NCBI GenBank assembly: GCA_965249175.1 | Contig: OZ252227.1 | Span: forward strand, 2,976,001 to 3,040,000 | Reading direction: 5' to 3' | From: CAZYFH01 sp965249175 | GTDB lineage: Bacteria > Acidobacteriota > Vicinamibacteria > Vicinamibacterales > UBA8438 | DNA length: 64,000 nucleotides | Shown: positions 16,727 through 25,332 of the stretch, one piece after another | Numbering within the stretch: position 1 is the stretch's first letter | Layout: each line of letters opens with the position of its first letter | Notes under the pieces: generated by a model | Database searches by the model: none | Seen by the model: the letters and a program-made list of their open reading frames with translations, nothing else | Told to the model about the DNA's origin: nothing | Made by a program: the position numbers and the translations under genes

Positions 16727-17242
16727 TCAGTTAGCCCCCAGAACACGTGCTAGTTCAGGGTCAGGTATTGTGTAGAAACCAGACAGTGAGAGAGTGATAC
16801 TGATGTCACTATCCGTTTCGTTCGAAAAATACCACCCATGCACACCGTCAAAAGGCGCGACCAGATAGCCATCCGACGTGTCGCCACGGCCCTGCTTGAA
16901 AAACATGACATTTCCAGGCTCGTCAGAATCTCTTACGGTGTGACCATGAAACTCCGCAAGAAGAAGTTCAGGATTCGAGATGTCTGTGGATCTCCACTGA
17001 TAGGACACTGAATGACCTTGTTTCATGTCCAGCATGTATTCCAGATCCGAGTTGGCAGGAACTGGAATGTCAACCCGGTCCGCCTGGTAAACAGGGCGGG
17101 CTTCAAAGTAGACATTATCGGCCAGCGGTACATCTATCCACTCGACAGGCTCTGACGCACAAGCGGGAACAATTAGACAGAGACACAAAGCCACATAGCG
17201 AAAGCCGCGAGTTCCGATGCTGGATTCGAGTGACTTAGTCAA
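16727..17242 (-). CDS. lipoprotein-like protein related to 'transmembrane anchor protein' C-terminal domain
   Basis: The 171-residue protein has an N-terminal hydrophobic segment ending VPACASEP, a plausible lipobox cysteine, and a beta-rich domain with the pattern YMLDMKQGHSVSYQWRSTD, AEFHGHTV, YLVAPFDGVHGWYFSNETD and LSLSGFYTIPD. The HGWYFxN and SGFY features recall a domain seen in proteins annotated as transmembrane anchor proteins. The role is unknown. The gene is visibly AT-richer than its surroundings, suggesting transfer. Confidence 0.65.
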   Translation of the reverse strand: MTKSLESSIGTRGFRYVALCLCLIVPACASEPVEWIDVPLADNVYFEARPVYQADRVDIPVPANSDLEYMLDMKQGHSVSYQWRSTDISNPELLLAEFHGHTVRDSDEPGNVMFFKQGRGDTSDGYLVAPFDGVHGWYFSNETDSDISITLSLSGFYTIPDPELARVLGAN

Positions 17243-17445
17243 AACTAGTTTCTCCCTTTCGTGCAGTCTGTTGAGTTGGCAAGGTCCTCCCGAATACCAG
17301 CGGTGAGCATGGCCACCGGCTCGTCGAGCGGAATGCCCGTGCCGTCAGCGATACGCACCACGCGCCGGAAGTTGGAAATCACACCCGCTGCGTCAATCGT
17401 CGCGGCGTCCCCCAACTCGTCGGCGACCGCAGAACAGACTGATTA
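17243..17445 (-). pseudogene. 3' fragment of an unrecognised gene (alkylhydroperoxidase-like?)
   Basis: A minus-strand frame without a start reads AVADELGDAATIDAAGVISN, FRRVVRIADGTGIPLDEPVA and MLTAGIREDLANST before a stop at 17243. It has the look of the C-terminus of a carboxymuconolactone-decarboxylase/alkylhydroperoxidase-type protein, but the match is from memory of general pattern and weak. Its 5' part is missing. Confidence 0.35.
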
Positions 17446-17752
17446 TAGGCATGTTGCGCAGCGACGACACCGGTCGAGGCGACGCCTCAGTCCGAGCGGA
17501 AGCCTACGCACGCCGTAGCACCACGCCAATCCTTCTGGGGACGCCATCCACTCGTGGGTCCAGTCCGGACACATGGGTGACAGATTATTCCGAGGACACT
17601 GTCCCCCTGGCCAGCAGCGCGAACGGTCTTGACGTCGGCGCTCCGGGCGGTCATCCTCCCTCAGACAACGCGAGCTCGGGTGCCGGCGGTGGCTCGATGG
17701 CCGAGCCACGTCCCACGCGTGCACGCCTGACACGATTCACACGGAGAACTGC
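17446..17752. other. non-coding stretch before the FAH-fold gene
   Basis: No frame here shows protein-like composition or a family motif. It must contain the promoter of the following plus-strand gene. Nothing else was recognised. Confidence 0.4.
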
Positions 17753-18904
17753 ATGCGATCAACCATTCTCGCCGCCCTGCTCGTCGTGCTCGCGTCTCCG
17801 GCCGGGCTCCAGGCCCAACCCATAGAATCTGCCGAGCCCTTCAAGGTCGGCACCTTCCAGATCGACGGAGGGGCCTTCGTGGGGCTCGTGCTGCGGGATT
17901 CGCTGATCGTCGACATTGGCGCGGCGAACAGCGAGCTGGAGCTGAATCCGATGTACCCGCGCCTCGCCATGCCGGCCGACATGCTCGAGCTGATCGGCCA
18001 GTACGAGTACGGCCTCAAGTTCCGGCTCTACGAGATCGTCAACGACCTCGTCGCCCAGAACCGACTCACGGGCGGCGCGCGTGCGGACTCCGTTCACGAC
18101 GTCGGAGACGTCAAGATCCTTGCGCCGATCCTGTATCCCAGCAAGATCATGAACGCGGCGGTCAACTTCTACACGCACGCGTGCGAGGGCTGCACCGCGG
18201 AGGAGCTGTCGGAGCGGACCAGCGCGCGGCAAGAGAACCGGGGCGTACCCTATCTGTTCCTCAAGCCCACACGCGGCGTGGTCATCGGTACCGGCGAAGA
18301 CGTCGTGATGCCCTACGGCCGTGACCGGATCGAATGGGAAGTCGAAATGGCTATCGTATTTGGCCGCGCGGGCAAGTACATCTCTGCGGGCCGTGCATAC
18401 GACCACGTGTTCGGCTACATGGTTGCCATGGACATATCCGATCGTGGCGGGCGTCCTCCGGGTGGCTACGGCTCCGGCTCAGACTGGTTCGTCGGTAAGG
18501 GCCATGACACGTTCGCGCCCCAGGGGCCGTGGATCGTGCCAAAGGAGTTCTACGGCGATCCGATGGAGCGCCTGCACCAGACCCTGGTCATCGACGGCGT
18601 GACCGTTCAGGAGGCCAGGGCCGGAGACATGATTCACAATATCCCGGAGCTCATCGAGTACGCGTCGTCGCTCATCACTGTCTTCCCTGGTGACGTGTTG
18701 CAAAGCGGGACGTCCGGCGGAACAGGCGCCGGTCGCGTCCAGCGCGCGACAGGCTCTGGATACCTGCAGCCGGGCGAGACGATCAGCGCCAGCATCGAGG
18801 GAATCGGCACGCTGACCCACAGGGTCGTAGCCGAGGAGAGCGTTCCGGCTGACCTGTCCGGCGCGCAGCTGCCGCCGGTGTCGACGTATCGCGACCCTCG
18901 CTGA
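17753..18904 (+). CDS. exported fumarylacetoacetate-hydrolase-family protein
   Basis: The 383-residue protein has a signal peptide (MRSTILAALLVVLASPAGLQ) and an FAH fold. The metal-binding region is visible as IEWEVEMAIVFGRAGKYISA with the characteristic ExE, then YMVAMDISDR and KGHDTFAPQGPWIVPKE. The C-terminal part ends with GTLTHRVVAEE. Family members cleave C-C bonds in beta-diketo acids or act as oxaloacetate decarboxylases; most are cytoplasmic, so the signal peptide is notable. A cysteine pair (CEGC near residue 143) is an insertion. Start is supported by the signal peptide. Confidence 0.86.
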   Translation: MRSTILAALLVVLASPAGLQAQPIESAEPFKVGTFQIDGGAFVGLVLRDSLIVDIGAANSELELNPMYPRLAMPADMLELIGQYEYGLKFRLYEIVNDLVAQNRLTGGARADSVHDVGDVKILAPILYPSKIMNAAVNFYTHACEGCTAEELSERTSARQENRGVPYLFLKPTRGVVIGTGEDVVMPYGRDRIEWEVEMAIVFGRAGKYISAGRAYDHVFGYMVAMDISDRGGRPPGGYGSGSDWFVGKGHDTFAPQGPWIVPKEFYGDPMERLHQTLVIDGVTVQEARAGDMIHNIPELIEYASSLITVFPGDVLQSGTSGGTGAGRVQRATGSGYLQPGETISASIEGIGTLTHRVVAEESVPADLSGAQLPPVSTYRDPR

Positions 18905-18925
18905 CCCGGCGTCGCCACACTGGGA

Positions 18926-18955
18926 CGTGGGGCAAGGCGTCAGCCTTGCCCCACG
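18926..18955 (+). terminator. strong stem-loop after the FAH-fold gene
   Basis: CGTGGGGCAAGGC pairs perfectly with GCCTTGCCCCACG across a four-base loop (13-bp stem), 22 bp after the stop codon. A second hairpin (AGCCGCC/GGCGGCT, 18957-18977) follows. There is no T-tract, so it may also act as an mRNA 3' stabiliser. Confidence 0.65.
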
Positions 18956-19407
18956 CAGCCGCCTTGCGCGGGCGGCTCTCACCTTCTCGTGTCACCCGGC
19001 GGCTTTATCGTCATCATGCCGCTCGTCTCCTGATCAAGACGAGGCTCCCAATCGCGACAACCCAAAACACCAAAGTTAGCAAATAAAGGAGGGCTTCTAT
19101 AGAAGCTTCAAGATCGTGATTACCACTAAGCCTGAACCATTCGTAACCGATGCCGAACAAGAAAAGCAGTGTCGTAGAGATTCCTGTCAGAAACAAGAAT
19201 CCCCGTGCCGCTCGAATTTGTGTTGATTTGACGGTTCCATTTAGCAGAACGATCCCTCCTATGAATAGAAGGGAAAAGAAAATGTAATTGACAAAATTGT
19301 ACTGGGTGTCCTGCAAAAAGCCACTCAAGAAAGTCAGTACGTAAGTCACCGCCAAGGCAAAAACAATTACTCTCAATCTTGTTGAATTCTCTTCACTCTT
19401 TTTTTTG

Positions 19408-19430
19408 GGCTCTTCACCGATTTGAGTACA
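19408..19430 (+). repeat. ISL3 terminal inverted repeat, left
   Basis: GGCTCTTCACCGATTTGAGT plus ACA; pairs with 20834-20856 with two mismatches. Confidence 0.9.
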
Positions 19431-20685
19431 AGGGTTGAAGGCTCAAGAAGCGCGCCAGGTCGCGAGACGATCGAATCGGATGAGCCGTGGCCCACTTCAG
19501 TTTGAGCAAGAGCAGTTGTTCATTCTGCATACCGCGTGCGCGGCGGAGGACCGCCTTGATGGTCGTGTTGATCGATTCGACCACGCCGAAGCGAACAGGG
19601 TGGAAGCAGTAGGCAGCGATGCCCTCGAGATGACGAACGAGGAACGCGCCGAGGCGCTCCATCTCGGGGAGCCGTTGCCAGCGCAACGCGGTCACCCAGC
19701 CGATGAGGAAGTGCCCCACGCCCATCGGCGTCCGATACGTCCACAGGCGGTCGAGCTGTTCGCGCAGGAGACAGGCTTTGAACAGCCGGCGATTCGCGGC
19801 AAACAACGTCTGCAGTTCCCGGCGCTTCGAGCCGCGGACCGTCTTCCAGCGCCGGAGCAGCAACCAGCGTTTCCCGCGCCCATGGGCACGCATCACGGCC
19901 CCGGCGCGGAAGAACTCTTGGCGGCGGACCTCGTCGAGCGCGGCGCTCGCATGCTGGAGGACATGGAATTTGTCGAACACCACGTCGGCCTGCGGCAGCA
20001 CCTGCGTGACCGCATTGAGATAGGGCCGGTGCATGTCGGTACACACCGCGTGAATCGCGCCCCGCTGATGCGGGTCGAGATCCTCCGTGAGCAAGGTCGT
20101 GGCGGTAGTCGTTGTGCGATCCTGACGCAAGCCCATGACCTCGCCGCGCACCACATCCGACAGGACAGTCCAGAAGCGCTGGCCCTTCCCGCGCTGCACC
20201 TCATCGAGGCCGATGTGCCGCGGTCGCCGTTTCCGGCGGGTGCGATCCCACTCGGTCAAGAAGGCCGTCTCGGCGCGCCGGGCTTTGCCCCAGCTGACGC
20301 GGTGCCGCACGGCGGCGTGGCTGGTCGGCATCGACTGGCAATCCAGGCCGATCTGCTGGCGCAAGCGGCGCGTGACCCGGGCCTTCGGGGTGGCAAATTC
20401 GATCCGCTCCGTGCGCACCCCGCAGTGGCGACAGATCACGCGTCGTTGCCGGTAGACCAACGTGACCGGATGCCGTGCCCAGGGCAGATCGTCCCACGTC
20501 CGCTCGCGCGCGGCGCGCACGCGGCCGGTGCGGCGTCCACAGCCGTTGCACACATAGCGCCGTATCCCGCGCCGCTCCAACTGCAACCGCAGGCGACTCT
20601 CCACCCCGTCGTCCTCCCGTTCGACGCGCACCACTCGGAAGCCCGACAAGCCCAAGATCCAGGTACAATCCCGTTGCGATCCCAC
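19414..20685 (-). CDS. ISL3-family transposase
   Basis: The 423-residue enzyme has an N-terminal zinc-binding region (CNGCG and CRHCG pairs near residues 46-90), a helix-turn-helix region, and a DDE-type catalytic domain. Acidic residues are suggested in RHIGLDEVQRGKG, AVCTDMHRPYLNAV and FGVVESINTTIK, with the usual VVFDKFHVLQH block between. The reading frame is complete and its stop lies inside the left inverted repeat region, as in other compact ISL3 elements. Confidence 0.92.
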   Translation of the reverse strand: MGSQRDCTWILGLSGFRVVRVEREDDGVESRLRLQLERRGIRRYVCNGCGRRTGRVRAARERTWDDLPWARHPVTLVYRQRRVICRHCGVRTERIEFATPKARVTRRLRQQIGLDCQSMPTSHAAVRHRVSWGKARRAETAFLTEWDRTRRKRRPRHIGLDEVQRGKGQRFWTVLSDVVRGEVMGLRQDRTTTTATTLLTEDLDPHQRGAIHAVCTDMHRPYLNAVTQVLPQADVVFDKFHVLQHASAALDEVRRQEFFRAGAVMRAHGRGKRWLLLRRWKTVRGSKRRELQTLFAANRRLFKACLLREQLDRLWTYRTPMGVGHFLIGWVTALRWQRLPEMERLGAFLVRHLEGIAAYCFHPVRFGVVESINTTIKAVLRRARGMQNEQLLLLKLKWATAHPIRSSRDLARFLSLQPLYSNR

Positions 20686-20833
20686 GTGTCCTCCCTTCTT
20701 GGTTGCACATCAAGAGAGAACAACACCGGGTGGTCCGGTGCAAGTGGGATCGCGTTCTTTCGTCCAGGCCGTCGAGCAGGCCGCCCACCTCAATTGCGGC
20801 CCGCGCAGGCGGCCGGGTATCACCTCAGATCGC

Positions 20834-20856
20834 TGTACTCAAATCGACGAAGAGCC
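20834..20856 (-). repeat. ISL3 terminal inverted repeat, right
   Basis: Mirror of 19408-19430; the outer end reads GGCTCTTC on the minus strand. Confidence 0.9.
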
Positions 20857-21160
20857 TTTTTTTGTGAGTTTCGTCAGCCATGGGATTCTCCCTATTTATG
20901 CACAACGTTGGCCGTCATTCACTTCGTGTCAGCCGCCTGGAAAGAAGCCTTCATCCATGGCGCCGCCGAGGAGGACTCCCGTCAAGACGGTCTGGCGTCC
21001 CGCCAAGCCGGCGAGCACCTCTGATCACTGATCACTGTCCTCACCCTTGGTTCGCAGCGGTCTACCCCTATCTGTAGCACGACCTGCGCCAAGCGACATA
21101 GAAGACCGTAAGTTATGGTTGGTAAACACATTACGATCTATTCGAGAACCAGAACCATGG

Positions 21161-21168
21161 CGATGGTC
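21161..21168. repeat. 8-bp target duplication of the IS256 element
   Basis: CGATGGTC here and at 22598-22605 flanks the IS256 element directly. Confidence 0.75.
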
Positions 21169-22597
21169 GAGGGTGAGCTAATCTTAGTTGAAAATTGAAA
21201 CGGCTCCAGACCCTGTGGTGTGATGACGTTGCAAAAGACGGACATCACCCCACGAGAGAGAGGAGCCACGATGAGTGTCCTACGTGCTGTCAGGAAGCGC
21301 AAGAAAGTTCGCAAGCTGGGCTCGGTCAACATCATTCACCGCGAGGCCTACGCGGATCTGGAGCTGGACGCGAAGGTGGAGCTGATCCGCTCGCTGGTGC
21401 CCCTGGGCCTGATGCATGTGCAGGAGTTGCTCGACCAGGAGGTGACGGCGCTGGCGAGCGAGCGCTACGTCCGGAAGGACGCGTCGGTCGGTGGACGCCG
21501 TCACGGCAGTAACCCTGGGACGGTGGGTCTCGCGGGGCAGCGCGTGCCGATTCGCGTGCCCCGGATTCGTCGCCTCGCAGGGAGCGAGATTCCGCTGCGG
21601 TCGTATGCGGCGTTGCATGACGACCGCGAGGTGGACGACGCGCTGCTGCGACGGGTGCTCTACGGGATCTCGTGCCGCAACTACGCGGCGGCCGCGGCGG
21701 CGATTCCCGGGGCGATCGGGCTGTCGAGTTCGACGGTGTCCCGGGGGTTCATCCAGGCCAGCGCGGCGCAGCTACGGGCGTTCCAGGAGCGGGACCTATC
21801 CGATGAGGACGTGGTGGCCGTGTTCCTGGACGGCAAGACGTTCGCTGACGCGACGATGGTCATCGCGCTAGGCATCACGCTGTCTGGGGAGAAACGCTTC
21901 CTGGGCTTCGTCGAAACGGACACGGAGAACGCGACGGTGCTCACACCGTTCCTGCGGTCGTTGGTCGAGCGGGGCCTCGACCTCTCCCAGGGTGTGCTGG
22001 TCATCCTCGATGGCGGCAAGGGGCTCCGCACGGCCGTCCGGAAGGCCTTCCGGGGCCGGGCCCTGGTCCAACGGTGCCAGTGGCACAAGCGCGAGAACGT
22101 GGTGAGCTACCTGGCCAAGCACGAGCAGGCGGTGTGGCGTCAGCGTCTCCAGCGAGCGTACAACCGGCCGGACTACGACGAGGCCCTCGGTGCGCTCGAG
22201 ACGCTCCACGGCGAGTTGGACGAGCGGAACCAGTCGGCGGCTGACAGCTTGGCGGAAGGCCTGGACGAAACCCTGACGTGACATCGATTGGGCGTGTACG
22301 GAGTGCTGGGCCGGTCGCTGAAGACGACGAACTGTCTGGAGTCGGTCAATGCGCTGGTCGAGGAACGCTGCGCGAAGGTAGATCACTGGCAGAGCTCGAG
22401 CCAACGCCACCGCTGGCTGGCGACCGCCCTCCTGGACATCGAACCGCGCTTACGAAGGGTGAGGGGCTACCGCCACCTTCCCACGCTTCGGGCCGCATTG
22501 AAGCGAGAACTGAAGATCGACACGACGACGTCGAAGAAGCAGGCCGCGTAAGCCATCGGGAGCCGTGGAGAGTTTCAACTAAGAATGGGCTTGACTC
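21169..22597 (+). mobile_element. IS256-family insertion sequence, transposase inactivated
   Basis: The 1429-bp element starts and ends with 39-bp imperfect inverted repeats that share CTTAGTTGAAA and ACGGCTCC at the same spacing, and is flanked by CGATGGTC duplications (21161-21168, 22598-22605). The eight-base duplication fits IS256. It carries one plus-strand transposase gene with a premature TGA, so it is probably non-autonomous now. Confidence 0.85.
21271..22551 (+). pseudogene. IS256-family transposase with in-frame TGA before the catalytic Glu
   Basis: ATG 21271 follows GAGAGAGGAG. The first part shows the mutator-type DDE domain: VFLDGKTFADATMVIALG (first Asp) and GVLVILDGGKGLRTAVRKAF (second Asp), with the CQWHKRENVVSYL block. 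TGA at 22279-22281 (codon 337) falls in LDETLT-stop-HRLGVYG, after which the same frame continues through GRSLKTTNCLESVNALVEER, the segment with the catalytic Glu. A truncated protein would lack that Glu. A single base change would restore 426 codons. Confidence 0.88.
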
Positions 22598-22605
22598 CGA
22601 TGGTC

Positions 22606-22901
22606 ACGGTCGGCCTGCACATTGTTTGTACACCACGTATACACTGGATGTACTCAGAAGTCTCTCAAACTAGAGCATCCGATGACTCTAGTAGGACGAT
22701 AGCAAGCGCTAGACGCGAGAGACTCCGCTCGGAGGCCGACCCCCGATCTCACCCCAGCCCGACAGCCTCGCGCTCGAACCGTCCGTGTTACGATCACGTC
22801 CTCGTTGCCTCGTGTCCTCGCTTGACCACTGAGATCGCCGATCGGTCTCGGCAATCGACTCACCATGGCATCGGCGGTCGCCAGCAGTGCCTTGGAGGCG
22901 T
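22606..22901. other. intergenic region
   Basis: No coding features recognised. It lies between the IS256 element and the methyltransferase gene and should hold the promoter of the latter. Confidence 0.4.
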
Positions 22902-23864
22902 ATGTCCCGCACCCGCTACGACGAATCGAACCAAGCCAAGGCGTCATTTGACGAGGCGTACTCTGCGCCGACGCCCCACCGCTACCTGGCGGACATGGCG
23001 GCGATCGAATACCGCCTCGCCGAGCGCATGCAGCCGTTCCTGTCGGCCGTCGTCGACGCCTCGAGGCCGGCGGAGACGCCCGCGCGCGTCTTGGATGTCG
23101 GCTGTTCGTACGGCATCAGCGGTGCCCTCTTGAAGACGGGCTGCACATTCGCCGCGTTGTCCGCGTTCTACCGCGACGCGAGTCGGGTGTACGGCGCGTG
23201 CATCCAAGAGTCGCGAGCGTGGCTCCAGGGGCACGACGTTCGCCAAGATGTGGCGATCGTCGGCCTGGACAGTTCCCGGGCGGCGGTCCGGTTTGCAACC
23301 GACGCGCACCTGATCGATCGAGGCATCACGTGCAACCTTGAGCTGCCCGGCACGAGTCTGACCGAGGCGGATCGAGCCGTCATCGCCACGTGTGACGTGC
23401 TCTTCAGTTGCGGCACGATCGGATATGTCAGCGACCGAACGATGCACCCCCTTCTGAACGCGCTAGGTGCCGGGGAGCACGGGGCACTCGGGCCGGTCGC
23501 TGTGATGTCCGTGCTGGAGTTGTTTGACCCGGAGCCTATCGCGGAGACCTTCAGCACGCATGGGTTTTGCTTCGGCGCGCTGCCTTTTTGCGTGGCGCAG
23601 CGGCGGTTCGCGGACCAGGACGAGCGCGAGCGTGTCCTCGCTGTCTCGCAGCGGCGCGGTTGGTCCACTGACGCGCACGAGACCAAGAATCAGATGTTCG
23701 CCACCCTGTGCGTGGCAGCGGTCCCGGAGCACTTCGACACACTCGTTGCGTGTGTAACGGACACGGCTACAGCCCTGCTTCCGATGGCCCAGGTGCTGCG
23801 CGCCGGACCTGCACCCCACCGCCAGCCGAGCGACGCACACGCCACCACGTTGGAACACGCCTGA
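22902..23864 (+). CDS. SAM-dependent methyltransferase-like protein
   Basis: The 320-residue protein has a Rossmann methyltransferase motif I (RVLDVGCSYGISGALLK, residues about 61-77), a later VAIVGLDSSRAAVRFA that fits motif II, and LFSCGTIGYVSDRTM near motif IV. The GGAGG site sits four bases before ATG 22902, which is preferred to a start 15 bases upstream. The substrate is not evident. It stands alone between an IS256 element and a pseudogene. Confidence 0.75.
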   Translation: MSRTRYDESNQAKASFDEAYSAPTPHRYLADMAAIEYRLAERMQPFLSAVVDASRPAETPARVLDVGCSYGISGALLKTGCTFAALSAFYRDASRVYGACIQESRAWLQGHDVRQDVAIVGLDSSRAAVRFATDAHLIDRGITCNLELPGTSLTEADRAVIATCDVLFSCGTIGYVSDRTMHPLLNALGAGEHGALGPVAVMSVLELFDPEPIAETFSTHGFCFGALPFCVAQRRFADQDERERVLAVSQRRGWSTDAHETKNQMFATLCVAAVPEHFDTLVACVTDTATALLPMAQVLRAGPAPHRQPSDAHATTLEHA

Positions 23865-24035
23865 GTCGATCCAGCTTAGTCCGCGTTCGTGTGCGGCCGA
23901 GCGCCGCGAGCCTCCAGTGGGGTCTTCAGCGCAGGCAACGAACCGATTGTCGGCCCAAGCTTCGAGCTGAAACGTCACTGGACCCTCCGTTTGAGCCGTC
24001 GATCACCGACCTCAGAGCGTCCCCCACGCTTCACA

Positions 24036-24073
24036 TGTGGTCCATTCGCAATTCCTTACGGTTGGTGTCGTGA
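24036..24073 (-). repeat. 38-bp gene-start repeat, copy B
   Basis: Second copy of the Shine-Dalgarno/start segment at 1426-1463 (34/38 identical). The frame is MDHM then TGA. The surrounding gap 23865-24125 shows nothing else. Confidence 0.6.
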
Positions 24074-24125
24074 CGCGGCGATCTCAAGTGACCTGCGACG
24101 CGTGACGGCAGTCGCATCGTGCGCC

Positions 24126-24790
24126 TCAGCGCTCGGTCCGCTCCGCTGCCGCGTCCGCATGCCGCGCGACCCGGAGCATGTTCGTCAACCCGTAGTTCCC
24201 CTCGTGGCACGCGTACTCGAAGATCGGCTGCGGGTGTTTTCTGAGCGTCTGTGGCGCGGTCCAGGGCGCCGTCCAGGTGGCCGGATCGTCGAACGTGTAC
24301 TCGTACTCGAGGATGGCTTCGTTCACGCGCCGGAAGCGCTCGATCAGCGTGGCTGGCGCCCGCGACCGAGTGCGCGAAGTTCGTCGTCTCGACCACGAAC
24401 GTGTCGCCCTCCCAGCGTCCCCGCGACTCGCCCCTCCGCTGCCGGATCATCCCGTGCGGGCGATCGTCGATCGGGATGAAGCGCGTGGTGTGCATCATCT
24501 CCACCAACATCACCAGATGGTCCTCGGTCTGGAACAGCTGCACGTAGCTGTTGTACGGAAGCGGATTGAGCGGTACGCCGAGCGTGGCCATGCAGCGGTC
24601 GGAGAGGCTGAAGTCCTCGATCGACTCGAGGGCGTGGTTCCCGAACGACCCGGCATTCCGGGGCCGCTTCTCGCCTTCGGGCGTCATCGGGGGCCTCCGA
24701 CCGTTGGGTGGGTCGGTGATGAGCGACGACCGCCGGTCCGCCACGGTCTCGGTGCCGAAGTCGAGGAAGACACGGGTGTGAATGTCGTTG
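24126..24790 (-). pseudogene. 5'-truncated, frameshifted paralogue of the gene at 43098
   Basis: The minus strand encodes ITDPPNGRRPPMTPEGEKRP, NSYVQLFQTEDHLVMLVEMM, RGRWEGDTFVVETTNFAHSV and, in another frame after about 24350, IERFRRVNEAILEYEYTFDD and PIFEYACHEGNYGLTNMLR. These match the family of 43098-44213 in order. The N-terminal third is missing, joined to the GNAT gene's 5' flank, and one indel breaks the frame. Confidence 0.75.
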
Positions 24791-24831
24791 CCGGGGACGG
24801 ATCCGTTCTCCGCGGCGTCGCTGCACGCTTC

Positions 24832-25332
24832 ATGAACCCGGACGCCGCGACGTATCTCGGGGCCCGGCGAAGCTTCGACCTCCTGGTCATGGCCTCGATC
24901 CGAGCTGGCGGAGCCTATCTGGCCCACATGGGCGACGGCCTGTGCGCCGCCGCTTCCCTGTGGTTCCCGCCAACACGAGTAACGCGCGACGACGAAGAGC
25001 TCCCCGACCCACTGCAGACGGTCCCGGCCGACCGCCGGGAAACGGCGATCGCAGTCGCCGAGGCTGCCAGGGGCTATCACCCGGACGAGCCGCACTGGTA
25101 TCTCCCTCTGATCGGCACCGACCCGCCGTTCCAGGGCCAAGGCCTCGGCGCGGCGCTCCTCACGCATACGCTGAAGGCATGCGACGAGGGCGGCCATGTC
25201 GCCTACCTCGAGTCAGGGAATCCGCGCAACCTGTCGCTCTACAAGCGTCATGGCTTCGAGGCGATCGGCGAGGTCCGCATCGGCGAGTGTCCCGTGATTT
25301 ACCCGATCGTCCGCCGCGCGCGCGAGCCGTAG
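24832..25332 (+). CDS. GNAT-family acetyltransferase, N-terminus probably truncated
   Basis: The 166-residue frame has the acetyl-CoA-binding motif A (LPLIGTDPPFQGQGLGAALL, the QxxGxG/A pattern) followed by AYLESGNPRNLSLYKRHGFE, typical of the C-terminal strands of GNAT enzymes. The usual first 40 or so residues are missing: the match starts at MNPDAATYLGARRSFD and the sequence upstream belongs to the opposite-strand pseudogene. It may be expressed from ATG 24832 but is unlikely to be full length. Acceptor substrate unknown. Confidence 0.6.
   Translation: MNPDAATYLGARRSFDLLVMASIRAGGAYLAHMGDGLCAAASLWFPPTRVTRDDEELPDPLQTVPADRRETAIAVAEAARGYHPDEPHWYLPLIGTDPPFQGQGLGAALLTHTLKACDEGGHVAYLESGNPRNLSLYKRHGFEAIGEVRIGECPVIYPIVRRAREP

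Larger units (their letters stand above)
19408..20856 (-). mobile_element. ISL3-family insertion sequence
   Basis: The 1449-bp element is bounded by inverted repeats starting GGCTCTTC (19408-19430 and 20834-20856), 21 of 23 positions matching, typical of ISL3. It is flanked by the 8-bp direct repeat TTTTTTTG (19400-19407 and 20857-20864), the duplication size expected for this family. It carries one transposase gene on the minus strand and looks intact. Confidence 0.93.
19014..20881 (-). pseudogene. four-TM membrane protein gene interrupted by the ISL3 element
   Basis: Removing the ISL3 element and one copy of its 8-bp duplication gives a continuous minus-strand gene: ATG 20881, AGGGAG seven bases upstream, first residues MADETHKKKSEENSTR, then the 120 codons from 19376 (LRVIVFALAVTYVLTFLSGF...) to 19014. 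The product would be about 136 residues with four hydrophobic segments. A TTG at 19376 might allow residual translation. The gene is AT-rich relative to the window. I do not recognise a family. Confidence 0.65.

Noticed and set aside
22279..22281. Selenocysteine in the IS256 transposase
   Set aside because: The position is not a redox site and transposases of this family have Leu or Trp-like residues there; no suitable hairpin follows.
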